DNA of 53,211 nucleotides from Acidobacteriota bacterium (lineage in GTDB: Bacteria; Acidobacteriota; Thermoanaerobaculia; UBA5066), in contig JAKPXO010000070.1 of NCBI GenBank assembly GCA_029567505.1, positions 1 to 53,211 on the forward strand, given 5' to 3'. Of the stretch, positions 26,366-35,000 are shown piece by piece. Position numbers and translations under genes: made by a program. The notes beneath the pieces were generated by a model, which worked only from the letters and a program-made list of their open reading frames with translations, ran no database searches and had not been told where the DNA came from. Positions within the stretch are counted from its first letter, which is position 1. Each line of letters opens with the position of its first letter.

Positions 26366-26959
26366 GTGTCGTACCCCGCTGCGCTCATCGTCGTGCTCGG
26401 GCTCCTGAGCGCCGCTTGCGGCCCCGCCCGGGTTCCGTCCGCTGGGCCACAATCGTCGCACCCCGGCTCAGAGAGCATTCAGCCCATACCGCCCCCCAGG
26501 CTCGCGACACCGACGGCACTCGCCGGGAGTCCGGCCGCCCGGCCCCTGGAGGCGCTCGACGCCGCCGGCCTTGCGCCGGTCGAGCTGACCGCCGTCGCCG
26601 TCGAGGGCTTCCCGCCGCTCCCGTCATACAGGGCGAAGGTCCGGAACCTCTCGGACCGCCCCGTCCGCCGCGTCCTCGCCACGGTCGTCTACCTCGACGC
26701 CGCCGACCGCCCGATGCCCGGCGAGGAGCATGACGTCTCCTTCGGGAGCCCGCTGAAAGCGATCGACCCCGGCGTCACGCTCGAGGCCAGCTTTCTCTCT
26801 CGCGTCGAACGGGCGCCGGGCGTGCGCCTCGTCGTCCGTTCGATCACGTTCCTCGAGAAGGGCTCGGGGGCCGAGCCGGGGACGCGCGAATGGGCGAACC
26901 CCCGCTACGACGCCGACCTCGCGGCGCTGCGCGGAGCGTCCCCGGGCGAGCCGCGCTGA
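26366..26959 (+). CDS. Small lipoprotein of unknown function
   Basis: 197 residues from GTG 26366, with AAGGT 9 bases before. The frame is open to 26114 but that extension crosses a terminator and has no signal. VSYPAALIVVLGLLSAACGP is a lipoprotein signal with the lipidated Cys near residue 18. A Pro/Ser-rich linker follows, then a compact beta domain from about 75: LTAVAVEGFPPLPSYRAKVR, LSDRPVRRVLATVVYLDA, FGSPLKAIDPGVTLEASF, RLVVRSITFLEKG. The pattern resembles FxLYD-like domains that describe changes to a residue pattern in exported proteins. Function is unknown. Confidence 0.72.
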   Translation: MSYPAALIVVLGLLSAACGPARVPSAGPQSSHPGSESIQPIPPPRLATPTALAGSPAARPLEALDAAGLAPVELTAVAVEGFPPLPSYRAKVRNLSDRPVRRVLATVVYLDAADRPMPGEEHDVSFGSPLKAIDPGVTLEASFLSRVERAPGVRLVVRSITFLEKGSGAEPGTREWANPRYDADLAALRGASPGEPR

Positions 26960-27105
26960 TCTCGGGCGACCGGACGAGGACTCGACGCGGGACGTCCTCT
27001 CGATCTCGACGTCGGTCCCCCGGCGCGACGCGCGGGCGGGCCTCGATCTCGGCGCGGCCGGCCGCGGGGTGGATGAACGCCCGCTTCGGGTCCGCGGCCC
27101 CTCGG
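26960..27105. other. Convergent intergenic region with a palindrome
   Basis: 146 bases between two convergent genes. It contains a 14-base perfect GC palindrome at 27053-27066 and a 6-bp stem with a 12-base loop around 26977-27002. No gene and no T-run are seen. Confidence 0.3.
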
Positions 27106-29085
27106 TCAGCGCCGAACGCGGACGACGACGAACGTCATGTCGTCGTCCGGGGCACGGGCCCCTCGCCAGGCGGCGGCGCTCGACTGCAGCCCGGCCACGA
27201 CCCCGCGCGCGTCCGCAGCCCGGGCGGCGAGGCGGAACGCCTCCGCCGCCCCGAGGAATCCGAGGACCCTCTCGTCCTCGCCGACGAGCTCCGGGAACCC
27301 GTCACTCGCGAGAAGCAGGGTGTCTCCCGGACCGAGCCGCGTCCGCCGCTCCTCCCACGAAGGTCTCAGGCGGCTGCCCAGGGGAAGCCCGCCGGCCCCG
27401 AGCTCGTCGACGACGTCGCTCGCCGCGCGGTGAACGAGCGCCGGAGGCATCGCGGCCGAGACGAGGACGGCTTCGTCCCGCGTGATCCGGGCGAGCGCCA
27501 GGCACATGTGGACGTTCCGGAGGCGCATCGCGCCCAGCGCCCGGTCGCACGCGGTCAGCAGACGCGGGAGCGGCCCGTCCACGGGGACCGAGACGAAGAG
27601 GGCCTTCACCGCCGTCACGACGAGGCCCGAGGCGAGGCCGTGCCCGGTCGCGTCGCCGAACGCCACGAGGAGGCCCTCCCCGTCGCGGCGAAAGTCGTAG
27701 TAGTCGCCTCCCACCTCCGCGGCCGGAGCCGTCACGGCGGCGACGTCCAGCCCCGTTGCCGAGGGAAGCTCCGTCGGGAGCATCGAGAGCTGCAGTTCGC
27801 GGGCCCGCTCGAGCTCCCTCCCCTTGCGCTCGTTCTCCGCCTCGAGGAGACGGGTCTGTCCCAGCGTCCGCGCCAGGAAGAGCGACATGCCGATCGCCGA
27901 GCCGAGGGCTCCGAGGACGAACACGGTGCGCAACCCCGCGACGGACTCGATCCAGCCCCAGATCACCATCACCTGGAGCGCGATCGCGACGCCGAAGACG
28001 GCCATCCCCGCGAGGTAGAACCCCATCCCCTCGCGCGGGACGACGCGGCCTCGCCGCTCGAGCCTCACGACCTCGAGGACGACGGCGGCGAAGTAGACGA
28101 TCCAGCCGTGCTCGGCCGCGGGATCCCAGACGTAGGCCGCACCGAAAAGGACGACGCCGGCCGCGAGGAGCGGCCGAGCCGAGCGGGGGAACGGTCTCAT
28201 CCGGACCGTGTAGTAGGTGAGGAGACCGAAGAGGCTCGCGAGCGCCGGCAGGCCGCTCCCCCACCGGTCGAGCAGCTCCCTCTCCAGAAGGCCCGGGACG
28301 AGGCTCGCGCGGAACTCCCTCAGGATGAGGACGGCGGAGATCGCCATCTGGCCGGCGTAGTAGAGGTTCTCCCGCGCGCGCCGGTCGAACGCGAAGAGGG
28401 CCAGGTGGAGGAGCGTGACGAAGAGCGGGACCGAGACGGCCGCGCCTTCGAGGCCGATCCTCCAGGGCGAGGTCGAGGCCGGCCGCACGCCGGGGCGGTC
28501 CAGCGTCAGGAGGAAGCCGACCCCTTCGGGCGGGGACCGGCGCGCCGTGGAGACGGGCAGGACGTACCGGACGGCTAGGACGGCCGTCTCCCCGACGGGG
28601 AGCCTCGCGATCCACGCTTCGTGGCGCGGGAACGCCGTTTCCAGGGCGGCCGCGCTCGCGCCCTCGCGCGAGAGCCTCTCTCCGTTCAGGAAGACGGTCG
28701 CCTCGCCCGGCGACGCGATCCGGAGCGAGACCTCCCTCCCCCGGACGTCGGGGGCGAGCTGCAGGTGCCTCCGGAACCACCCGACCCCGCTCCAGCCGCC
28801 GGGAGGCCGTTCTCCCGCCATCGCCGGGCGAACGGGCTCCCAGGCGGCGTCGTCGAGGCCCGGCTCGGCCCAGGCCGGGTCGTCCCCCGCCCGGAAGCGC
28901 CACGCGAATCGGAGCTCGATCCCCTCCGGCCCGTCGAAGGACGCGGCGGAAAGAGAGACCGGCCTCGGCTCCTGCGCGGCGACCGGCCAGGCGCAGAGAA
29001 ACGTGAGGGCGAGCGCGAGACACGCCCCGGTAAGGCCCCCGGTCCGCCGAGACCGTCGCCACGGGGCAGAGCCGCCAGCCACCAC
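27106..29085 (-). CDS. Membrane PP2C/SpoIIE-type Ser/Thr phosphatase
   Basis: 659 residues from GTG 29085. A signal peptide (LTGACLALALTFLCAWPVAAQ) precedes a periplasmic jelly-roll-like region (WFRRHLQLAPDVRGREVSLR, GEATVFLNGERLS). About seven membrane helices follow (residues 205-400), an arrangement like 7TMR-DISM sensors. A coiled coil (LLEAENERKGRELERARELQ) connects to the SpoIIE/PP2C phosphatase domain: ELQLSMLPTELP, EVGGDYYDFRR, GDATGHGLASGLV, LLLASDGFPEL and PDDDMTFVVVRVRR carry the metal-binding Asp residues. It probably dephosphorylates an anti-anti-sigma factor in partner switching. No such partner is encoded next to it. It could equally balance the Hanks kinase at 18.4 kb. Confidence 0.9.
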   Translation of the reverse strand: MVAGGSAPWRRSRRTGGLTGACLALALTFLCAWPVAAQEPRPVSLSAASFDGPEGIELRFAWRFRAGDDPAWAEPGLDDAAWEPVRPAMAGERPPGGWSGVGWFRRHLQLAPDVRGREVSLRIASPGEATVFLNGERLSREGASAAALETAFPRHEAWIARLPVGETAVLAVRYVLPVSTARRSPPEGVGFLLTLDRPGVRPASTSPWRIGLEGAAVSVPLFVTLLHLALFAFDRRARENLYYAGQMAISAVLILREFRASLVPGLLERELLDRWGSGLPALASLFGLLTYYTVRMRPFPRSARPLLAAGVVLFGAAYVWDPAAEHGWIVYFAAVVLEVVRLERRGRVVPREGMGFYLAGMAVFGVAIALQVMVIWGWIESVAGLRTVFVLGALGSAIGMSLFLARTLGQTRLLEAENERKGRELERARELQLSMLPTELPSATGLDVAAVTAPAAEVGGDYYDFRRDGEGLLVAFGDATGHGLASGLVVTAVKALFVSVPVDGPLPRLLTACDRALGAMRLRNVHMCLALARITRDEAVLVSAAMPPALVHRAASDVVDELGAGGLPLGSRLRPSWEERRTRLGPGDTLLLASDGFPELVGEDERVLGFLGAAEAFRLAARAADARGVVAGLQSSAAAWRGARAPDDDMTFVVVRVRR

Positions 29086-29209
29086 GAGGGGAAGATTGCC
29101 ACGGAGAGCCGGCGAAGGTCGTCGCGATCGCCTCTGCCGATGGTGGCCCTGACCTCGATTCGGAGACCGACGGGGCCGACCTCGGAGCAGGCCCCGCCCC
29201 GGCCGATCC

Positions 29210-29623
29210 TCACCCGCCGGGGCGGGCGTCGCGCGCGAGGACGCCGCGGAAGCTCCCTCGATACGCCCACAGCAAAAACCCCTCCAGCCCCACGACGAGC
29301 GGCACGAGCCAGAGGAACGCCGGGTCGAGCAGGAGGTGGTAGAGGGCGATCGAGCCGACGACCGGCGCGAGGAGGGCGAGCGCGAGCGGGACGAAGCGGT
29401 TCGAGAGGAGGAGGAGGCCGGCGGCGAGCTCGACGAGCTTCACGAACACCATCCAGCCGCTGTCGAGGAGGATCTGCTGAAACGCGTGCGGTGGCGCGAG
29501 CGGCAGGAGGCCGAGGAGCCCGCAGAGGCCCGTCGACGCGAAGAGGGTGCCGAGGACGAGGCGGGCGACCGTGATCGCCCGAGCTTCCGCGGTAGAGTCC
29601 TTCCCGCCCCTCCCGCCGCTCAC
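29210..29623 (-). CDS. DoxX-like small membrane protein
   Basis: 137 residues with four hydrophobic segments: ARLVLGTLFASTGLCGLLGL, MVFVKLVELAAGLLLLSN, LALALLAPVVGSIALYHLLL and WLVPLVVGLEGFLLWAY. The LVELAAGLLLLSNRFVPLAL segment is typical of the DoxX/DoxD-like family. GTG 29623 overlaps the stop of the upstream cupin gene (GTGTGA). It is the last gene of a four-gene minus-strand operon. Function unknown; relatives are linked to thiosulfate or redox metabolism. Confidence 0.75.
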   Translation of the reverse strand: MSGGRGGKDSTAEARAITVARLVLGTLFASTGLCGLLGLLPLAPPHAFQQILLDSGWMVFVKLVELAAGLLLLSNRFVPLALALLAPVVGSIALYHLLLDPAFLWLVPLVVGLEGFLLWAYRGSFRGVLARDARPGG

Positions 29624-30105
29624 ACGAGCCCCGACAGGACGGGGAACCGCTCCTGAAAACGCGCCGCCTCGTCCGGAAGCTCCGCGAGGAGCGCGAAGTC
29701 GGCGAAGTCGAAGCCGGGCCCCACGTCGCAGGCCACGAGGGCGTAGTCACCCAGCGGCCGCGCCGCCTGCCAGGCGCCGGTCGGAACGACGGCGAGGGGC
29801 TCGTTCCCGTCGCTCGCTCGCCCGAGGACGTGGCGCCTCACCTCCCCCAAGGCCGCGTCGACGACGAGAAGCTCGAGAGCGTCTCCCTCGTGAAAGTGCC
29901 AGACCTCGTCGGAGAGGACCCGGTGCCAGCGGCTCACCTCGCCCTCCGAAAGGAGAAAGAGGATCGACGTAAGCGCGGCGCGCTCGACGCCGCGCGACGG
30001 CACGTGGACGACCGACCCGGACCTGTGGAGCTGGCGATAGCGCCCCCCCTCGGGGTGCGGCTCGAGACCGAGGCCCGTGGCGAGACGGTCCGCGATCGAC
30101 GTCAC
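29620..30105 (-). CDS. Cupin family protein (DUF985 / cupin_5)
   Basis: 161 residues from GTG 30105. LGLEPHPEGGRYRQLHRS near the start, TSILFLLSEGEVSRWHRV, DEVWHFHEGDALELLVVD and VPTGAWQAARPLGDYALVA are the hallmarks of this family. The His residues of WHRV and WHFHEGD fit the metal-binding positions of the cupin barrel. It is separated by one base from the methyltransferase stop and overlaps the DoxX-like gene. The substrate is not known; some relatives are epimerase-like. Confidence 0.88.
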   Translation of the reverse strand: MTSIADRLATGLGLEPHPEGGRYRQLHRSGSVVHVPSRGVERAALTSILFLLSEGEVSRWHRVLSDEVWHFHEGDALELLVVDAALGEVRRHVLGRASDGNEPLAVVPTGAWQAARPLGDYALVACDVGPGFDFADFALLAELPDEAARFQERFPVLSGLV

Positions 30106-30106
30106 G

Positions 30107-30721
30107 TCAGCCCGCCTTCCCGACGACCCACGTCGTCATCGCACGCTGCCCCTGCACCACCGTCGTCTTGATCGGGTCGAGAAGCCGCCCTCCGAGCTCG
30201 GTCGTCCGCTCGAGCAGGTACGCCTCGTCGACGAGGAATCGGTCCGTCCCGTCGGGGAGCGCGAAGCGCCGCCCGCCGAGCGGTCGGACGAGCCGTTCGA
30301 TCCCGATCGTGGAGGCGAGGCGACAGAAGAGAAGCCCTCCCGGCGCGAGGAGCCGCCAGGTGCCGCGGAGCATCGCGAGGAACGTCTCCTCGTCGGGCGC
30401 GAAATGGAGGACGGCGTTCGAGATCACGACGTCGGCGCAGGCGTCGGGGAACGTCGACGCGTCGACCCGCTCGCGGCGGACGTTCGCCTCCGGGAGCACG
30501 GGCGCGAGCCGTCGCGCGAGCTCGCGCACCGCCGCGACGGCCGCCGGGTCCGGGTCGAGCGCGAGGACCTCGTACCCCTCGCGGAAGAGGAAGACGAGGT
30601 TCCGGCCCCGGCCGCAGCCCGCGTCGAGGACGCGCATCCCCGGCGCGATCCGCCCGCGTAGCAGCTGGTCGAAGAGGTAGACGTCGATGCCGCCGAAGAG
30701 GGCGGCGAGGTCGGTCGTCAT
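30107..30721 (-). CDS. Class I SAM-dependent methyltransferase
   Basis: 204 residues. VLDAGCGRGRNLVFLFREGY is motif I (SAM glycine loop), LALDPDPAAV motif II with the ribose-binding acid, and ADVVISNAVLHFAPD motif IV. LLAPGGLLFCRLAS follows as motif VI. It is a small-molecule or tellurite-resistance (TehB)-like methyltransferase in size. Its ATG directly follows the TAA of the hydrolase gene (TAAATG), and the cupin gene starts one base after its stop, so they are one transcript. Confidence 0.9.
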   Translation of the reverse strand: MTTDLAALFGGIDVYLFDQLLRGRIAPGMRVLDAGCGRGRNLVFLFREGYEVLALDPDPAAVAAVRELARRLAPVLPEANVRRERVDASTFPDACADVVISNAVLHFAPDEETFLAMLRGTWRLLAPGGLLFCRLASTIGIERLVRPLGGRRFALPDGTDRFLVDEAYLLERTTELGGRLLDPIKTTVVQGQRAMTTWVVGKAG

Positions 30722-31972
30722 TTACGGCGCTCCGTCGCTGCGGGGGGACCCGGCTCCGTCCGCCCCGGCCAGCCACTGCCAGACGCGTTCGAAGACCTCA
30801 GGGCTCCCGAGAAGGTCCAGGTGGCCCGTCCCCGGCGCGATCCACGTCCGGTCCCCGCCGAACGCCAGCGTCCGCTCCGGGTCGCGGTGGTGACCGAGGG
30901 CGCTCGCGACCGGGACGAGTCCGTCGCCGGGAATCCTCGCGCCCGACGCCCCCGGCTCCGCCGCGGTCGAGCCGGCGACGGCGAAGAACTCGATGCCGCC
31001 GGGGAGCGGGACGGGAACACGCGCGTCGCCGTGACGGGAGAACCGGTCGACATCCGCCCAGTCGTCGTCGACGACGTTCCCGTGGCGCAGGTCGGTGATC
31101 CCCGCGCTCCGGAGCCGCCCGAGGTGCGCGAACGGCCGCGCGTACGGGCTGGCGCCGAGGACCGCCTGCGCGAAGTGACCGAGGCGCTCCGCCGGCGCGC
31201 CGTGGTGCGGCGTCCCGAGGAAGACGACCGCCCGCACGAGAGCCGGCCAGCCGTGCCCGGCGCGAAACCCGGCCGCGAGCGCGCTCCTCGCGACGAGGCC
31301 GCCCATGCTGTGCGCCACGATCGAGATCTCCTTCGGCGGGCCACCCGACTCCCGGACGAAGGCCTCGAGGAGCTCTGCGAGCGAGCGTCCGTTCTCGGAA
31401 ACGTGGCGGCCCGTGTTGTAGACGACGTGGACCGCCGCGAGGCCGAGGTCGCGCTCGAGGGCGGCGCCGTGGTCGTGGCCCTCGCGGCTCCACCCGGCGT
31501 CGTTCATGCACAGGCCGTGGACGAGGAGAACGACCCGCCGGGACGACGGGGGGGGCTTTTCCGCGCCGGCCGGACGGTCGAGAGGGAGATCCTCGCTGTT
31601 TCGCCGCAGCCGCATCCGGATCGCGAGCGGGTTCCCGGTCTTCTCGAGGTGGTCGCCGAGAACGCCGTTCAGGGCCGCGACGAGGGCATCCCGGCGAGGC
31701 GACGGCGGAAGCTCGCCGAGGACGGGCGCGAGCTTCGCGAGCGCGGCGTCGAGCCCGCCCCCGACGAGCCGCGTCACGCCCCGGACGCTCGCGTAGACGA
31801 CACGGCGGAGGCCGCCCGCCTCCGCCACCGGAAGCGCGCCGAGGGGCGCCGGCGCGGCCGCAACCGTCGCGTGCAACGCCTCGACGAGCTCCGTCACGCC
31901 GAGCGTGGCCTCGGCCGCGAGGCGGCCGAGACCGCGCAGGTGGACGGACCGGGAGTGCGGGCTCATCGTCAT
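30722..31972 (-). CDS. Alpha/beta hydrolase, triacylglycerol-lipase-like
   Basis: 416 residues from ATG 31972 (a second ATG lies at 31966). The N-terminal 140 residues are helical with no clear family. The hydrolase core starts VVLLVHGLCMNDAGW (oxyanion region), and the nucleophile elbow is IVAHSMGGLVARSA with Ser in HSMGG. FLGTPHHGAPAERLGHFA and GDGLVPVASALGH (Asp) and the C-terminal GTGHLDLLG (His) complete the triad region. It is first in the operon with methyltransferase, cupin and DoxX-like genes. It resembles PGAP1-like or lipase hydrolases; the substrate is unknown. It is divergent from the uvrA-like gene. Confidence 0.9.
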   Translation of the reverse strand: MTMSPHSRSVHLRGLGRLAAEATLGVTELVEALHATVAAAPAPLGALPVAEAGGLRRVVYASVRGVTRLVGGGLDAALAKLAPVLGELPPSPRRDALVAALNGVLGDHLEKTGNPLAIRMRLRRNSEDLPLDRPAGAEKPPPSSRRVVLLVHGLCMNDAGWSREGHDHGAALERDLGLAAVHVVYNTGRHVSENGRSLAELLEAFVRESGGPPKEISIVAHSMGGLVARSALAAGFRAGHGWPALVRAVVFLGTPHHGAPAERLGHFAQAVLGASPYARPFAHLGRLRSAGITDLRHGNVVDDDWADVDRFSRHGDARVPVPLPGGIEFFAVAGSTAAEPGASGARIPGDGLVPVASALGHHRDPERTLAFGGDRTWIAPGTGHLDLLGSPEVFERVWQWLAGADGAGSPRSDGAP

Positions 31973-32088
31973 CGGTCGATCAGGGTCTCCGGCGCGCAGA
32001 GTACCCCGCCGACCGATCGCCTCCCCGCCCCTCCGCTATCCTGCCTTCGCGGCCCGCGCGAGCCGGGTCCGCCCCGAGGAACTCACTC

Positions 32089-35000
32089 CTGAGCCACGAC
32101 TTCATCCGCCTCCGCGGCGCACGCGAGCACAACCTCGCCGGGTTCGACCTCGAGATCCCGCGGGGGCAGCTGACCGTCGTCACCGGCGTCTCGGGCTCGG
32201 GCAAGTCGTCGCTCGCATTCGACACGCTCCTTCGCGAGGGGCAACGGCGTTTCCTCGAGCTGATGCCGTCGTACGCGCGGCAGTTCGCGGGCGGGTTCCG
32301 AAGGCCCGACCTCCTCGGCGCCGAGGGGCTCGGCCCGGCGATCGCCGTCGCGCAGGACGTCTCCTCCTCGAATCCCCGTTCCACGGTCGGGACGCTCACC
32401 GAGGTCCACGATCTCCTCCGCCTCCTCTTCGCGCGCCTCGGGGAGCCCCCGGCGGGGGTGAAGCCGACGCGCGGCCTCTTCTCCTGGAACGGCTCAGGGG
32501 CCTGCCCCGCCTGTTGCGGCCTCGGCCTCGAGGATCGTCTCGACCCGGAGCTCCTCGTCGCGGACGCGGGCAAGACGATCCGCGAGGGAGCGCTCCGCGT
32601 CTCCACCCCGAACGGCTACCTGATGTACTCGCAGGTGACGCTCGCCGTCCTCGACGAGGTCCTCCGCGCGCACGGCGGCTCCGTCGACGTGCCGTGGCGA
32701 GACCTCTCCGACGAGGTCCGGGAGGTCATCCTGCGCGGCTCGGACCGCGTCCTCGTCCCGTTCGGGAAGCACCCGCTCGAGAACCGGCTGAAGTGGAAGG
32801 GGATCACCGCGCGGCCGCGGCAGGAGGGGCACTACCGGGGCCTCCTGCCGGTGATGGAGGAGATCCTCCGCGGCAAGCGGAACGACTCGATCCTCCGCTT
32901 CGTCCGCTCGACCGCGTGCGCCGCGTGCGGCGGGGCGCGCCTCTCGAAGGAGGCGCTCTCGGTCACCTGGCGCGGGGCGACGATCGCCGAGCTGTCCACG
33001 CGGACGGCCCGCGAGCTCCGGCTCCTCTTCGCCGACGTGGGAGACGGAGAGGTTCTCGGGCCGATCCGCGACGAGATCGTCGCGCGCTGCGGGCTGCTGG
33101 AAGACCTCGGCCTCGGCTACCTCTCGTTCGACCGCGCCGCGCCCACGCTTTCCCCCGGCGAGGCGCGCCGCCTCAAGCTCCTCTCGCTCGCGCTCGGCGA
33201 GCTGCGCGGTCTCGTCGTCGTCCTCGACGAGCCGAGCGCCGGCCTCCACCCGCACGACACCGCCCGCCTCCTCGGCGTCCTCCGGCGCCTGACCGCGCGC
33301 GGGCAAACGGTCGTCGTCGTCGACCACGAGCCGCTCCTCGCCCGGAGCGCGGACTGGCTCGTCGACCTCGGGCCCGGTCCGGCGAAGGAGGGCGGCCGGC
33401 TCCTCTTCGCCGGCCCTCCCTCGGACCTCCTCGGACCCGACGGCCCCGACACCCCGACGCGCCGCGCGCTGCGCGGAGAGGGGACGGTCCCGACCGCACC
33501 GGTGAGCGCGGCGGCCGCAGGCGACGACGTCGTCCTCGAGGGTCTGTCGCGGCACAACGTCGCCGGGGCGACGCTGCGCCTCCGTCCTCGAGCCCTCAAC
33601 GTCGTCACGGGAGTCGCGGGCGCGGGTAAGACGTCGCTGATCGACGCGGCCGTGACCCGGCTCCGCGAGGGGGGATCGTTCGCGCGCGTCGTCGCCGTCG
33701 ACGCCGAGCCGATCGGGCGGACGCCCCGATCGAACGCCGCGACCTACACGGGCGCCTTCGACGCGATCCGCGAGCTCTTCGCCGCGACGCCCGAGGCGAA
33801 GGCGCGGGGCTTCGGCAAGGGGCACTTCACGTTCAACACCGCGGGCGGGCGGTGCGAGTCGTGCGAGGGGGCGGGCGTCCACGAGGTCGGCATGCGCTGG
33901 CTCGGATCGGTCGACCTCGCCTGCGGAGCGTGCGGAGGGAGGCGCCTCCACGCCGACGTCCTCGCGGTCAAGCTCGACGGCCTCTCCGTGGCCGACGTGC
34001 TCGACCTGACCGCCGCCGAGGCGGAAGAGCGGTTCCGCCGCGAGAGGAAGCTCGCGCGGGTCCTCGCGGTGCTCGTCGACCTCGGCCTCGGTTACCTCCC
34101 GCTCGGCCAGAGTGCGACGACGCTCTCGGGGGGGGAGGCGCAGCGCGTGAAGCTCGCGACGGAGCTCGCGCGGGCCACGGGCCCCGCGCTCGTCGTCCTC
34201 GACGAGCCGACGACCGGCCTCCACCCCTCCGACGTCGCCGCCCTCGTCGAGGCCTTCCGCCGTCTCACTGCGGCCGGGCACACGCTCCTCGTCGCCGACC
34301 ACGATCTCGACCTCCTCCGCGCCGCCGACCGCGTCACCGAGGTCGGCCCCGGGAGCGGACCGGAGGGAGGCCTCGTCGTCGTGGAAGGGACCGCCGCCGA
34401 CCTCGCGGCCTGCGCAGCGTCGCCGACCGGCGCAGCGCTCCGGGGAGACCTCACCGCACCGCTCCCGGCGGTCGTCCGCGACGGACGCGAAGACGAGCCG
34501 CTCGCGCTCTCGGGCGTGGCGACGCACAACCTCCGTGGTGTCGCGGCGCGCTTCCCCTGCCCCGGCCTGACGGTCGTCACCGGTCCCTCCGGCTCGGGGA
34601 AGTCGTCGCTCGTCTTCGACACGCTCCTCGCCGAATCGCAGGCGCGCTTCGCCGACCTCCTCTCCCCGTGGGCGCGGCGCTTCCTCCCGATGAAGGGCGG
34701 CGCTGAGCTGGAGTCGGCCTCGGGGCTCCACGCCGCGGTCGCGGTGCCGGCCGAGGCGGCGCGCCGGAACCCGCGGTCGACCGTCGGAACGACGACGGGG
34801 ATCGACGAGCTCCTTCGCCTCCTCTTCGCGCGCGGCGGCTCGCGCCCCTGCCCCGCCTGCGGCCGCGACGCTTCCGGCTCGGCCTGCGCCTGCGGCACCC
34901 GGCTCGAGCCGCTCCTCGCCTCCGACTTCTCGCCCCACTCCGAGCGGGGCGCCTGCCCCGCCTGCCGAGGACTCGGATTCGTCGAGGTCTGCGACCCGGC

